From NCBI RefSeq assembly GCF_000503775.1, contig NZ_KI629785.1, positions 496,001-560,000 of the forward strand: a stretch of 64,000 bases of DNA, given 5' to 3'. A program made the translations under genes and the position numbers. The stretch's first letter is position 1; each line of letters starts with the position of its first letter. Below the pieces are notes generated by a model that saw nothing but the letters and a program-made list of their open reading frames with translations, was not told where the DNA came from and searched no databases. This stretch comes from Brevibacillus panacihumi W25. Lineage in GTDB: Bacteria > Bacillota > Bacilli > Brevibacillales > Brevibacillaceae. Shown here one piece after another: positions 1-11,098 of this stretch.

Positions 1-96
1 CTGTTTTTCCTGCTGGCATTCGGCATGCTGGCTACCTGGCGGGGAGCGATGTTGTACATGTATCGGCAGATCACCAAAAAACCGCTTCGCACGTAA
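1..96 (+). CDS. C-terminal fragment of a membrane protein
   Basis: The reading frame is open from the first base of the window to a TAA at 94-96 and gives 31 residues. They consist of a hydrophobic stretch (LFFLLAFGMLA) followed by a basic tail ending KKPLRT. This is what the last transmembrane helix and cytoplasmic tail of a membrane protein look like. The start lies outside the window, so the family cannot be named. A hairpin follows 16 bases after the stop, which fits a gene end here. Confidence 0.5.
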   Translation: MFFLLAFGMLATWRGAMLYMYRQITKKPLRT

Positions 97-111
97 ACTT
101 TCTGACCGCAT

Positions 112-158
112 AAAAAAGCAGGACCCGTGACCCTTGAGGCAAACGTCCTGCTTTCTTT
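112..158 (+). terminator. Rho-independent terminator, probably bidirectional
   Basis: A 7-bp stem, GCAGGAC at 118-124 and GTCCTGC at 145-151, is preceded by AAAAAA and followed by TTTCTTT. It sits between the plus-strand fragment ending at 96 and the minus-strand gene ending at 170, so it can serve both. Confidence 0.6.
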
Positions 159-169
159 AATGTGAAACG

Positions 170-988
170 CTATCTGCTCACTGATTCAGTCATGTACATC
201 CCGCCAAACAACTCATGCGAAGTCTTTTCGCAGGCTCCTTTCAAACGGACGAAAAACGGCCTTTCCCCTCTTGTGTCTAGCATGCGCCGTGTCAGTCCTG
301 CCCCGGACGGTTCGCATAAAGTCACATTCCCGCCAGGCAAGAAAAAGCTTCGGCAATGCGCCTCCAGCTCAGCATCAAACACACGGGTACCTGCTTCCCA
401 GCCAAACCAGCGGCTCCAGGTATCCGCCGCCTGCTCAAGATTCCGAACCGCATAACCGACCGAGTCGAGGTTTGTTGCTCCATTCGGGTGATTTCCGATC
501 AGGCCGCGCTTGCTCAGCTCCTGGAAGCGCTCCTCATCCCCTTGTTCCCATTGGATAAAAAACGGCGGGTGCATCCCGCTTTCTGGATCGCGCGCAAACA
601 GCATCTGCCAGCGTACAGTAGTCCCGTCCTCTCTCTGGCGGCTGCCTGGGACCGGACCTGTAACCTCCAGACCAGCAAGAGCCAATCGCTTGCTCCACTC
701 CTGGATTTGCGTGGTGCGAAGGGCAAGCTGGCCGAAGCCCTCACCAGCCGGTTTTTCATCAACCAATTGGCGAATCAGTGGATTGTCCGACTTGTCTGCT
801 ATCTCTTCGACTTCGACAGCTAAACATTCGATATAGGAAAGTCCAAAGTAACTGACACTATTCCAAGTCCCCCATGAGGTGTGACGTCCACCTGGTGCAA
901 CATGATATCCCGCCTGCGCAAGTGAAAATCTCCCTTCCGCAGGGGGACGATGAAGAAAATGGACGAGATGATCAAAGGCGGCTTCCAT
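170..988 (-). CDS. VOC / glyoxalase-like domain protein
   Basis: The 272-residue product starts MEAAFDHLVHFLHRP, the usual opening of glyoxalase-like (VOC superfamily, Glyoxalase_3 type) proteins, with an early His of the metal-site type. A second half containing the segment NLDSVGYAVRNLEQAADTW resembles another betaalphabetabetabeta module. The ATG at 986-988 was chosen because AAGGGAG lies about 9 bases upstream; an in-frame extension to 1075 has no ribosome site and no family similarity. Substrate unknown. The gene is divergent from the CapA-like gene at 1105. VOC membership is fairly sure, function is not. Confidence 0.7.
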   Translation of the reverse strand: MEAAFDHLVHFLHRPPAEGRFSLAQAGYHVAPGGRHTSWGTWNSVSYFGLSYIECLAVEVEEIADKSDNPLIRQLVDEKPAGEGFGQLALRTTQIQEWSKRLALAGLEVTGPVPGSRQREDGTTVRWQMLFARDPESGMHPPFFIQWEQGDEERFQELSKRGLIGNHPNGATNLDSVGYAVRNLEQAADTWSRWFGWEAGTRVFDAELEAHCRSFFLPGGNVTLCEPSGAGLTRRMLDTRGERPFFVRLKGACEKTSHELFGGMYMTESVSR

Positions 989-1104
989 CAGGCAAACTCC
1001 CTTCTCATTGGATCTGGCAGGCTGGCCGACTGGTTTTGCCAGCTTTCGATTTGCTATACTATAGAAATGTTTCACAATAGTCCTGGAAGATCAAGGGGGG
1101 TAGA

Positions 1105-2271
1105 ATGAAACAGACGCGAACACAACGGGTGAAGGAACAGCGCAATAAAAAGCGCCGCATATGGATACAGATTAGTATGCGAACAATTCTTTTTTGCTTG
1201 CTCGCCGTACTGGCAGTCGGTGCCTATTCGTTCTTCAAAACCTTCTTTTCCGATCCGGACGAAGCTAGCCGATTTCCCGAGACCGTGCCTGACAGTGCAA
1301 GCCAGATGCCCGAACCTGCACCAGAACCACATATTCATCTGTCCTTTGTCGGTGATGTCATGATGGCAGGAAACGTCGAGAAGATGCTGATAGAGAAGGG
1401 TTTTGACTACCCCTACACAGAGGTAGCAAAATGGTTTGCCCAAGACGATATTACGATCGCCAACCTGGAAACACCCGTGACGACCAGAGGAACCCCGCCT
1501 GAAAACAAAGCATTTATCTACAAATCGCCGCCCGCCGCACTGCCTGCCCTCAAAGAAGCGGGCATTGACGTGGTCAACCTGGCCAATAATCATTCCATGG
1601 ACCAGGGAGTAGAGGGGCTTCTCGACACGTTTTCTTTTTTGGATAAAAACCAGATCGCTTATATCGGAGCAGGAAAAGACATGGAGCGGGCTTATGCTCC
1701 TGTCATCGTCGAGAAAAACGGGATTCGGGTCGCTTTCCTTGGGTTCAGCCGCGTCATTCCTGACGTGAGCTGGTACGCCGGAAAAAACAAGCCGGGGATG
1801 GCTGCCACCTATGATCCCGCCCTTGCAGTCAAAGCGATTCAGGAAGCCCGCACCCAGGCCGATCTGGTCGTCGTCATCCCCCATTGGGGGGAGGAGCGCA
1901 AGGATAATCCCGTCGATCATCAGACGCAACTCGCACGAGCCTACATCGACGCTGGCGCTGACCTGGTCGTAGGCGGACATCCCCATGTCCTGCAAGGCTT
2001 CGAGACGTACAAGGATAAATGGATTGCATACAGCCTGGGCAATTTCGTCTTTACGCGCTCGACCGAGCCGCGTACCTGGGAGAGCATCATTTTGCAGGCA
2101 AGCTGCACGAAATCAGGGAATTGCGCGCTGAAGGCGATTCCGGTACATGCTGAACTGGCACGGGCTGTTCCGATGAATGATACAGACGGACAGATGTTGC
2201 TCAAGCGTCTGGAGTCCATCTCCCTCAATGCCAGGATTCATTCGGACGGCAGCGTATCAGCCAAGGACTAA
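1105..2271 (+). CDS. CapA-family protein (poly-gamma-glutamate synthesis type)
   Basis: 388 residues. A basic N-terminus is followed by one membrane anchor at about residues 27-42 and then an extracellular metallophosphatase-like CapA domain. Family motifs are present in order: SFVGDVMMAG (about 80-89), NLETPV, NLANNHSMDQG, HWGEE and GGHPHVLQGFE, then a YSLGNFVF end. CapA proteins are tied to poly-gamma-glutamate capsule synthesis or export, but many stand-alone members have no known role. No capBC genes are near, so a capsule role is not shown. AAGGGGGG lies 4 bases before the ATG. A strong terminator follows. Confidence 0.85.
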   Translation: MKQTRTQRVKEQRNKKRRIWIQISMRTILFCLLAVLAVGAYSFFKTFFSDPDEASRFPETVPDSASQMPEPAPEPHIHLSFVGDVMMAGNVEKMLIEKGFDYPYTEVAKWFAQDDITIANLETPVTTRGTPPENKAFIYKSPPAALPALKEAGIDVVNLANNHSMDQGVEGLLDTFSFLDKNQIAYIGAGKDMERAYAPVIVEKNGIRVAFLGFSRVIPDVSWYAGKNKPGMAATYDPALAVKAIQEARTQADLVVVIPHWGEERKDNPVDHQTQLARAYIDAGADLVVGGHPHVLQGFETYKDKWIAYSLGNFVFTRSTEPRTWESIILQASCTKSGNCALKAIPVHAELARAVPMNDTDGQMLLKRLESISLNARIHSDGSVSAKD

Positions 2272-2293
2272 TCACCTCTACTGGTTCCCTCAT

Positions 2294-2331
2294 GCCTGGC
2301 TGTCCTTCACCTTGATGGATAGCCAGGCTTT

Positions 2332-2333
<2 letters not shown>
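2294..2333 (+). terminator. Rho-independent terminator after the CapA-like gene
   Basis: GCCTGGCTGTCC (2294-2305) pairs with GGATAGCCAGGC (2317-2328) through 12 bp with one G-U pair and is followed by TTTTT. It also overlaps the end of glpK on the other strand. Confidence 0.85.
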
Positions 2334-4470
<2,137 letters not shown>

Positions 4471-4474
<4 letters not shown>

Positions 4475-5490
4475 GTTCCCGTCTCCTCCTCCTGTTTACC
4501 CCAATCTGCGTGCGCATCAGCCGGAAAGCGCAATCCGATCTGTCTGCGCGCTTCGTCCATGATCTGCATCGCCATAAGAGAGTTTTGATGAGAGTTGGTC
4601 GCCGATTCTCTTTTTCCGTTCTGGATCAACTCCATGAATTCACGAATTTCATATTGCATGAGGTGGGGGGTTTGCGGCACTGTGAGGTCCTCGACACGTC
4701 CATCGCGGTAGCGTATCTCCACCTTTTGCGGGCGATTGATCTTATCGATGACCATCGTGGCGTCCTCGCCTTGGATTTCGGCAGGCAGAAAAGAGGTAGT
4801 GATCTTGGAGTACATAACTGCTGCTTCACAGTCCGGGTAACGCATGAGGATACTCCCCTGTCCGTCTACACCTGAGTCAAGCATGACTGCTTCAGCCTGA
4901 ATGCGCTGGGGTTTGCCCAACAGGACAACGAGCGGGTACACGCAGTATATGCCAATGTCCATCAGCGCTCCGTTGGAAAAGGCCGGGTTGAAGGCATTGG
5001 GCATCTGCCCTGCCTTGTAGGCGTCATAACGGGAGGAATACTGCCCGTTGCTTGCGACATAGCGGCGAATCGGCCCCAATTTGTGCAGATTGCCCTGAAT
5101 CGCCCGGAAATTGGGAGCAAGCGTAGATTTGACGGCCTCCATCAAAAGGACCTCATGCCTGCGTGCAGCCTGAATCATCTGCAAGACTTCTGCGGCGTTG
5201 GAGGCCAGCGGCTTTTCACAAAGGACATGCATGCCATGCTCCATGCAGACCAATGCTTGCGAGGCGTGAAATGAATTGGGACTGGCAATATAGACCGCAT
5301 CGATCCGCTTGCTTTTGACCATGTCTTCGAGGTCCGTAAACCAATACGGAATCCCCTGCCTAGCAGCAAATTCTCGAGCTCTTTCTTCCGTTCGCGAATA
5401 GACGGCCTCCAGCGAGAAGCCATCCACTTCCCTGCCGGATCGAATGAATTCCTCGGTAATCCAGTTGGTTCCGATCACGCCAAAACGCAC
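4471..5490 (-). CDS. Gfo/Idh/MocA family oxidoreductase
   Basis: 339 residues. N-terminal Rossmann fold (GVIGTNWI at 4-11) is followed by the family motif CEKPLASN (about 92-99) that holds the conserved Lys, then the alpha/beta C-terminal domain. Such enzymes oxidise or reduce sugars, inositols or related compounds with NAD(P). The start is GTG with AAGGAGG 9 bases upstream. It is coupled to the downstream cyclase gene (4-base overlap) and follows gnd by 39 bases, so it probably works on a sugar-derived metabolite. Substrate not predictable. Confidence 0.85.
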
Positions 5491-5529
5491 GAGTTCTGCC
5501 CTCCTTGTGAAAAGACGCTTTCCTCTATT

Positions 5530-6426
5530 TTATTCGTTTTTTTCCACGGCATGTCCTCCAAACTGATTGCGAAGGGCGGCAACCACTTTACCAGAAAAAG
5601 TATCCGCCTCCAGCGAGCGGTAGCGCATCAAAAGAGACATGGCAATCACCGGTGTGGCTGCCTGCAGGTCGAGTGCCGTCTCCAATGTCCATTTGCCCTC
5701 CCCGGAGGAGTGCATGATTCCTCTGATCTCATCCAGACGGGCATCCTGGGCAAAAGCCTGTTCAGTCAGTTCCATCAGCCAGGAGCGAATGACGGAGCCG
5801 TGGTTCCACACTCCTGCCACCTTCGCAAAGTCGTAATCGAACTCGCTTTTGGCCAAGACCTCAAACCCTTCCCCGATCGCTGCCATCATGCCGTACTCGA
5901 TGCCGTTATGAATCATCTTGAGAAAATGCCCGCTGCCCGATTTGCCTGTGTACAGATAGCCGTTCTCCACCGCTGTATCGCGGAATAGTCGTTCGACCTG
6001 ACTCCACGCCCGCGGATCTCCGCCTACCATATAGCAAGCCCCATGTCTGGCTCCGCTAATCCCGCCAGATGTCCCTGCGTCCAGATAAAAGATCCCGTGC
6101 TCCTCCATCTGCGCTGCACGTCGGATGGAATCCTTGTAATGCGAATTGCCTGCTTCGACGACGATATCTCCTGCAGCGAGCAACGGAGTCAGATCCTCCA
6201 ATACGCCGTCTACGTGCTCATGCGGAACCATCAGCCAGACTACGCGTGGCGTATCCAATGACTGGACCAGTTCCGCAAGGCTATTTGCCCCGGTTGCTCC
6301 TGCGCCACTGATTTCTCTTACCGCATCTGCATTCACGTCGAAGGCGGTTACCTCATGTCCGCGCTCCAGCAATTGCAGCCCCAGATTCAGACCCATTTTT
6401 CCCAAACCGATCAACCCGACCTTCAT
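5530..6426 (-). CDS. gnd: 6-phosphogluconate dehydrogenase, short decarboxylating type
   Basis: 298 residues, the short (about 300 residue) form related to B. subtilis YqeC/GntZ, not the 470-residue enzyme. It converts 6-phosphogluconate to ribulose-5-phosphate and CO2 with reduction of NAD(P). Visible are GLIGLGKMG (dinucleotide loop), DAGTSGG (substrate loop) and GHFLKMIHNGIEYG with the catalytic Lys and Asn. The ATG at 6424-6426 has GGAGGG 9 bases upstream; an in-frame TTG two codons earlier is too close to it. zwf ends 29 bases upstream, so the two oxidative pentose phosphate genes form an operon. Confidence 0.92.
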   Translation of the reverse strand: MKVGLIGLGKMGLNLGLQLLERGHEVTAFDVNADAVREISGAGATGANSLAELVQSLDTPRVVWLMVPHEHVDGVLEDLTPLLAAGDIVVEAGNSHYKDSIRRAAQMEEHGIFYLDAGTSGGISGARHGACYMVGGDPRAWSQVERLFRDTAVENGYLYTGKSGSGHFLKMIHNGIEYGMMAAIGEGFEVLAKSEFDYDFAKVAGVWNHGSVIRSWLMELTEQAFAQDARLDEIRGIMHSSGEGKWTLETALDLQAATPVIAMSLLMRYRSLEADTFSGKVVAALRNQFGGHAVEKNE

Positions 6427-6455
6427 TGTCAACGCCCTCCATTTTCCTCCATTTT

Positions 6456-7934
6456 TTACCTTGCATGCACAGGTGTCAATAAAGGCTCGTCCTCAGGGTC
6501 CAGCCACCAGGTAAAGCCGTCCTCCTCCAATAAACGGTTTGCTGCATCCGGGCCGTTCGTACCTGCCGGGTAGTGATGCAGCGGCACGCGATTTTCAGCA
6601 AATGCCGCGAGAATCGGCTCCACCCAACGCCACGCAAGCTCCACTTCCTCCCAGTGGGCAAAATGCGTCCGATCCCCCCGCATCGCTTCAGCCAGCAGCA
6701 TCTCGTAGGATTCGGGCAGATGCTTCTGATTAGGGACATACGCCATTTCGACAGGCTCGAGCTGCCCGGGCATGCCAGGAGCATGCAGATTCAATCGCAA
6801 GGTCATTCCTTGATTCGGCGAGACGTGAATCACGACCAGATTCGGCAGCTCTGCTTCCTCCGAACTTTTGCACTGAACTACGATCCGGGTCGACTTTTCA
6901 TTCATTCGCTTGCCGGTTCGAAGGTAAAAAGGCACCCCTTGCCAGCGGGGCAGATCAATGAATAGGCGGGCAGCGACGAAGGTATCGGTCATTGACCTTG
7001 GCGCTACACCTGCTTCGTCCCGGTATGCGCAAACAGGGGTTCCGTCTATCGATCCGTTGCTGTATTGCCCGCGAACAACGTGCAGTCTGACATCCTCCTG
7101 GCCAAGTGGACGCATGGCTTCTATCACGCTTCGCTTCTCGGCGCGTACCTCCTCCGCAGTCATCCGCCCAGGTACGTGCATCGCGGTCATTATGGCCAAC
7201 TGCAGCAAATGATTTTGCAACATATCTCGAATCGCCCCGGTTTGATCATAGTAAGCAGAGCGTTCCTCCACCCCGATCGTCTCGCTGGCGGTAATTTGCA
7301 CATTGGCGATGTAGGGACTGTTCCAGACCGCATGGATGATCGGATTCACTGATTTCAGCGTTCCCAAGCTCTGAACCATCGGCTTGCCCAGATAATGATC
7401 GATGCGGTAGATTTCCTCCTCGGCAAACACCTCACCCAGCTTGCGATTCAGGTCACGTGCAGACGCCAGGTCTGAACCAAACGGTTTTTCGATCATCAGC
7501 CGTCTCCAGCCATTCGTCTGACTTAGTCCGCTGCTTTGCAGATTCCCGGCTATTCCTGCAAACAAATCGGGTGAAACAGACAAATAGAAGAGGCGATTAT
7601 CACCGATCAGCCGTTCGCCCTCCCCGCTTCGTACATATTGGTGCAAATTCAAATAGGCTTGCGGCTGCCTAACATCCATCTCGTAATACTCGACCCTTTG
7701 CAAAAAGGCAGGAAGCCTGGAGAAATCAGCTGACCGATCCTGGCAAAAATCAAGCAGTGACTTCTCTACGCGGGATCGGAACCGCGACTGGCTCCAAGCT
7801 CTCCTGCCGATTGCGACAATCCAAAAAGGCTCAGGAAGCTTCTGGTCCAGAAACATGCGAAACAAGGCAGGGAATAGTTTGCGGGCTGCCAAATCACCTG
7901 TCGCGCCAAATAACAGCATGGTCATCGAATCCAA
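6456..7934 (-). CDS. zwf: glucose-6-phosphate 1-dehydrogenase
   Basis: 492 residues, standard length. It oxidises glucose-6-phosphate to 6-phosphogluconolactone, reducing NADP. The N-terminal GATGDLAARKLFPAL motif and the active-site motif RIDHYLGK are intact, and the C-terminal dimer domain follows. The start is probably TTG at 7932-7934 with AAGGAGG 11 bases upstream; ATG codons lie 3 and 5 codons further in. It heads the minus-strand run zwf - gnd - oxidoreductase - cyclase - glpK. No lactonase (pgl) gene is seen nearby. Confidence 0.95.
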   Translation of the reverse strand: MDSMTMLLFGATGDLAARKLFPALFRMFLDQKLPEPFWIVAIGRRAWSQSRFRSRVEKSLLDFCQDRSADFSRLPAFLQRVEYYEMDVRQPQAYLNLHQYVRSGEGERLIGDNRLFYLSVSPDLFAGIAGNLQSSGLSQTNGWRRLMIEKPFGSDLASARDLNRKLGEVFAEEEIYRIDHYLGKPMVQSLGTLKSVNPIIHAVWNSPYIANVQITASETIGVEERSAYYDQTGAIRDMLQNHLLQLAIMTAMHVPGRMTAEEVRAEKRSVIEAMRPLGQEDVRLHVVRGQYSNGSIDGTPVCAYRDEAGVAPRSMTDTFVAARLFIDLPRWQGVPFYLRTGKRMNEKSTRIVVQCKSSEEAELPNLVVIHVSPNQGMTLRLNLHAPGMPGQLEPVEMAYVPNQKHLPESYEMLLAEAMRGDRTHFAHWEEVELAWRWVEPILAAFAENRVPLHHYPAGTNGPDAANRLLEEDGFTWWLDPEDEPLLTPVHAR

Positions 7935-8084
7935 TTTTGATTGCCCCTCCTTGTCATCATCACGAACAAGCTAACACCGTTATTATTAGGCAAATACCCG
8001 GTTTCATCAAGTAGCACCACCTGCGAAGCTGTGGTCCTTTTTTGAAAGGGAAGAGGATTTTTTTGACTTATTCGTGAACCATAT

Positions 8085-8159
8085 AGGAGAGCAGGCAAAA
8101 TAATTACCTAAGCGATTGTCAGAAAAGTCTGCCATCCGTCATTTCAGGCTTGCTCTCCT
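8085..8159 (+). promoter_or_regulatory. structured leader candidate upstream of the saccharopine dehydrogenase-like gene
   Basis: AGGAGAGCAGGC (8085-8096) can pair with GCTTGCTCTCCT (8148-8159) in a 12-bp stem with one G-U, closing a 51-base internal region. A second small hairpin (GAGAG 8214-8218 with CTCTC 8231-8235) follows. The region 7935-8271 holds no gene. No known riboswitch consensus was recognised, so the element is a candidate only. Confidence 0.35.
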
Positions 8160-8271
8160 GGCATGGGACGTTGCGGGAGTCTCATACCATATAAGGGGAA
8201 GGCAATGGCTACTGAGAGGAGGTGCCCTTTCTCTCCACTACCGTGAAACTTGATTGAAGGAGGTTTTTGTC

Positions 8272-8379
8272 TTGAGACTTCGTCCGCGTGAACCCATTGA
8301 CGTCGTCATGTATGTATCGACTTGTATCGCTGATCAGGATTGGCATTTGCAAAAATGGTTGTTTCGAATGCGAAGATAG
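8272..8379 (+). CDS. 35-residue small ORF, possible leader peptide
   Basis: A TTG start at 8272 has a near-perfect ribosome site (AAGGAGG, 8-base spacing) and the frame runs to a TAG at 8377-8379. The product begins LRLRPREPIDVVMYV and ends WLFRMRR. It has three Arg in its first seven residues (one the start-proximal position) and a basic end, with no signal peptide. It stops 24 bases before the ATG of the saccharopine dehydrogenase-like gene. It could be a regulatory leader peptide or a small protein; the ribosome site is the main support, and coding is unproven. Confidence 0.4.
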   Translation: MRLRPREPIDVVMYVSTCIADQDWHLQKWLFRMRR

Positions 8380-8403
8380 TTCAAACCATGGGAGGAGGAC
8401 TCT

Positions 8404-9606
8404 ATGCGAGTCGCGATAGTAGGCGTTGGAGGAGTAGGACAAGTAAGTGCGTGTGAACTGGTAAAATCACAGTATTTGACCAAGCTGGTATTGGCGGATA
8501 TTTCCATAGCCCCTGCTGAGGAATTGGCCGCAGAACTGCGCCGTGAGACCGACGTAGAAATTCAGGTAAAACGGGTGGATGCAAGAGACGTATCCAGTGT
8601 GCAGGCCATCTTGGACGATATTGATGTCTTGCTGCATATCGGTTTGCCGGAAAATAACTTTGAAGTGATGAAAGCGTGCCTGAATACAAGAACGCATTAT
8701 ATCGATACCGCTTCTTCGGGACCGCAATGGCTCCGCAAGCAGCTTGCCTGGAACGATAAATTCCGTGCTGCCGGAATCCTCGGCATCATGGGCTTGGGTT
8801 GTGACCCTGGTTTTTCCAATATTGCCGCGCGCTACGCCGTCGATCAACTGGACGAGGTAGACGCGATCCTGATCCGTGACGGCGATAATTCAGTCGTTGA
8901 TTACGATGGTTTTTGCTCCTATTTCAGCCCGCAGACCGCTATCCAAGAATGCCTGGCCAAACCCAATTACTGGACGGCGGATAAAGGTGAGCAGTATCTC
9001 CCGACCCCTTTTGCCAACAAGGAGGAGTTTGAGTTCCCTGAACCAATCGGCTGGCTCGACTGCTACAATGTCGAGCATGAGGAAGCGACCACGCTGGGTG
9101 AAACGATTGGCAGGGCGAAAGGCTGCAAATACGTCGACTTCAAATACGCCTTGCATCCCGATTTTGTCAATACGCTTAAGGTCTTGAGCTATTTAGGCCT
9201 GGACAGCGACGAGGAAATCGAGGTCAAAGGCGTAAAGGTGGCCCCTCGCGATGTCGTCGTCACCACGATGCCCAAACCGGTTGATCTGGCTGGCAAAATC
9301 CATGGCTACTCGAGCGTGGGTGCCTTGGTCAAGGGCAAGAAAAATAACAAACGTAAAGAAGTTTACGTCTACACCATAGCCAATCATGACGAGGTGTTTT
9401 ACAAAACCGAATTTCAAGCAACGATCTGGCAGACTGGAATTCCTCCCGTCGTTGCCGTCGACATGATTGCGGAGGGGTTGTTACAAACGACAGGCTGCAT
9501 TCCACCGGAGTTGATTGACCCAATCCCCTTTTTGGAACGGCTGAAAGCTCGCGGTATGGCTTTTGGTGTCATCGAGAAGACATCCCCTCTCTCGCAAGGC
9601 ACGTAG
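8404..9606 (+). CDS. saccharopine dehydrogenase family protein
   Basis: 400 residues. An N-terminal Rossmann fold (VAIVGVGGVGQVSACELV) binds NAD(P), and the segment GCDPGFSNIAARYAVDQL is typical of the saccharopine dehydrogenase / carboxynorspermidine synthase group. Members join or split amine-keto acid adducts or oxidise lysine; the exact substrate cannot be read here. GGAGGAGG lies 6 bases before the ATG. The gene stands alone between its leader region and a strong terminator shared with kynB. Confidence 0.85.
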   Translation: MRVAIVGVGGVGQVSACELVKSQYLTKLVLADISIAPAEELAAELRRETDVEIQVKRVDARDVSSVQAILDDIDVLLHIGLPENNFEVMKACLNTRTHYIDTASSGPQWLRKQLAWNDKFRAAGILGIMGLGCDPGFSNIAARYAVDQLDEVDAILIRDGDNSVVDYDGFCSYFSPQTAIQECLAKPNYWTADKGEQYLPTPFANKEEFEFPEPIGWLDCYNVEHEEATTLGETIGRAKGCKYVDFKYALHPDFVNTLKVLSYLGLDSDEEIEVKGVKVAPRDVVVTTMPKPVDLAGKIHGYSSVGALVKGKKNNKRKEVYVYTIANHDEVFYKTEFQATIWQTGIPPVVAVDMIAEGLLQTTGCIPPELIDPIPFLERLKARGMAFGVIEKTSPLSQGT

Positions 9607-9625
9607 CACGTAACTTGAGATAAAG

Positions 9626-9664
9626 AAAACCGTTCACCCTGATGTTTGGGGCGAACGGTTTTTT
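9626..9664 (+). terminator. Rho-independent terminator, bidirectional
   Basis: AAAACCGTTC (9626-9635) pairs with GAACGGTTTT (9653-9662), followed by TT on the plus strand and TTTT on the minus strand. It lies between two convergent genes. Confidence 0.85.
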
Positions 9665-9679
9665 CACATGCTGTTACTT

Positions 9680-10303
9680 CTATTTTCGCAGCACCGCTCG
9701 TACAGGACTGCCATCCGCATCGGCGAGAGGCAGCGGCAGTGCGATCAACTCATAGTCGCCCGGCTCGACATGATCCAGGAGCAGACCCTCCAAAATATGG
9801 ATGTCGTGCTGGTGCAAACCGTGATGAGCAAGCAATTCCTTGCTGTCCAACGGATCGACCGATGGCACATCTACCCCGATCAGTCGGATTCCTTTTTCAG
9901 CCAGAAAGGCAGGCAGATCAGGACGCAGATAGCAGATCTCCTCTGGAAAGTGCTTTGGGTCACTCCAGGAGCCTGTACGAATCAACAAGCGACTGACGCC
10001 TTCCAAATCCAAATGGGCGAGATCTTCTGCCCCGATGCTGGGTTTGTCCAACAGTTCCACGACCCGAGCCATCCCGACGTACAGGTCGATGTCCAGATGG
10101 AGCATCCTTCTCCCGTCGTCATCGAAGTGAAAAGGGGCATCCACATGTGTTCCGGTATGTATACTCATGGTCAGCTTTCCTACATTGACAGAGCCGCTTG
10201 ATGATTTTGGCCAGTTCACTTCATAGGTAAAAGGCGTATCACCCGGCCATGTCGGTGTCCCTGCCACCAGCGGGCGTGATATATCCAGCAATTTCGCACA
10301 CAT
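9680..10303 (-). CDS. kynB: arylformamidase (kynurenine formamidase)
   Basis: 207 residues, the usual KynB length. It hydrolyses N-formyl-L-kynurenine in tryptophan breakdown. The opening LLDISRPLVAGTPTWPGDTPF is the hallmark of KynB, and the metal-binding HTGTHVDAPFHF motif follows at about 49-60. No kynA or kynU gene is near, so the enzyme may serve a wider formamide role. Start ATG has GGGAGGG 8 bases upstream. A TetR-family gene is divergent (143 bases between starts) and may control it. Confidence 0.82.
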   Translation of the reverse strand: MCAKLLDISRPLVAGTPTWPGDTPFTYEVNWPKSSSGSVNVGKLTMSIHTGTHVDAPFHFDDDGRRMLHLDIDLYVGMARVVELLDKPSIGAEDLAHLDLEGVSRLLIRTGSWSDPKHFPEEICYLRPDLPAFLAEKGIRLIGVDVPSVDPLDSKELLAHHGLHQHDIHILEGLLLDHVEPGDYELIALPLPLADADGSPVRAVLRK

Positions 10304-10446
10304 ACGAATTTCCCTCCCCTTCCACTACGCTTCTTTTCCACAGATTACAGAATAGTGGAACCAGCGTCAACATTCACGCGAATAATCGGGTTCTCTCTTT
10401 TCATTTGTGACCATTCCCTGTATCGTAAGAACATAGAAAGGGGACG

Positions 10447-11091
10447 ATGGAAGTGGAACAGAGCCATTCCCAGACTGATGGTCGCCACCTCAGATCGCAG
10501 CAGACACGGCAAAAGCTATTGGAAGCTGCACGACAAATTTTTCTCGAAGAAGGCTTTCAAAAAACAACAATCTCGCAAATCATCAAGCGTGCCAATACCG
10601 GCTATGGGACAGCTTATGTCCATTTCAGCGGAAAAGATGATTTTTTGATCGTTCTCATGGAAGATGTCATGGCTGCCTTTTACGCGATCGCGGAATTGCC
10701 TTTCTTTCCCCAGACGCGGGAAGAGGCCCACGAGATGATCCTGCATCAAACCACGACCTTTTTGAATCTGGCGGTATCCGAACGCAAAATGCTTCAGCTG
10801 TTTTCCGAAGCGATGGGAGCTTTCCCCACCGTCCAGCAAAAATGGGAGGAGATCCGGGAGCAGTTCGTCCAGCGAATCGCCCAGGATATTTGCCATGCCC
10901 AGCGTCAAGGCTTGGCCCGAGCAGAAGTAAACCCCGAGCTTGTCGCCCGGGGCTGGTTCTACTCGCATGAAATGTATTTGTGGGACATCGCGAAAAACAA
11001 AAACCAAGCTACGTTAGACGAGATCGCCAGTACCCTCGTCGCGATATATACCGGCGGACTATACGAGCCTCCCCCTGCATCGTTCGGGTAA
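10447..11091 (+). CDS. TetR/AcrR family transcriptional regulator
   Basis: 214 residues. The N-terminal helix-turn-helix (about 16-62) shows the TetR pattern: RQKLLEAARQIFLEEGF, TTISQIIKRANTGYGTAYVHF. The C-terminal ligand domain is not specific. AAAGGGGACG precedes the ATG. It is divergent from kynB, which suggests local control, and converges on the lipoprotein gene with 7 bases between the stops. Confidence 0.88.
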   Translation: MEVEQSHSQTDGRHLRSQQTRQKLLEAARQIFLEEGFQKTTISQIIKRANTGYGTAYVHFSGKDDFLIVLMEDVMAAFYAIAELPFFPQTREEAHEMILHQTTTFLNLAVSERKMLQLFSEAMGAFPTVQQKWEEIREQFVQRIAQDICHAQRQGLARAEVNPELVARGWFYSHEMYLWDIAKNKNQATLDEIASTLVAIYTGGLYEPPPASFG

Positions 11092-11098
11092 AACGGGT

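Noticed and set aside
8013..8040. Hairpin AGCACCAC / GTGGTCCT followed by T run
   Set aside because: It looks like a plus-strand terminator, but no plus-strand gene ends before it, and the stem has a mismatch; left out as a feature.
8063..8087. TTGACT as a -35 box for the saccharopine dehydrogenase-like gene
   Set aside because: No -10 box at the right distance; the nearest TATAGG is only 13 bases away.
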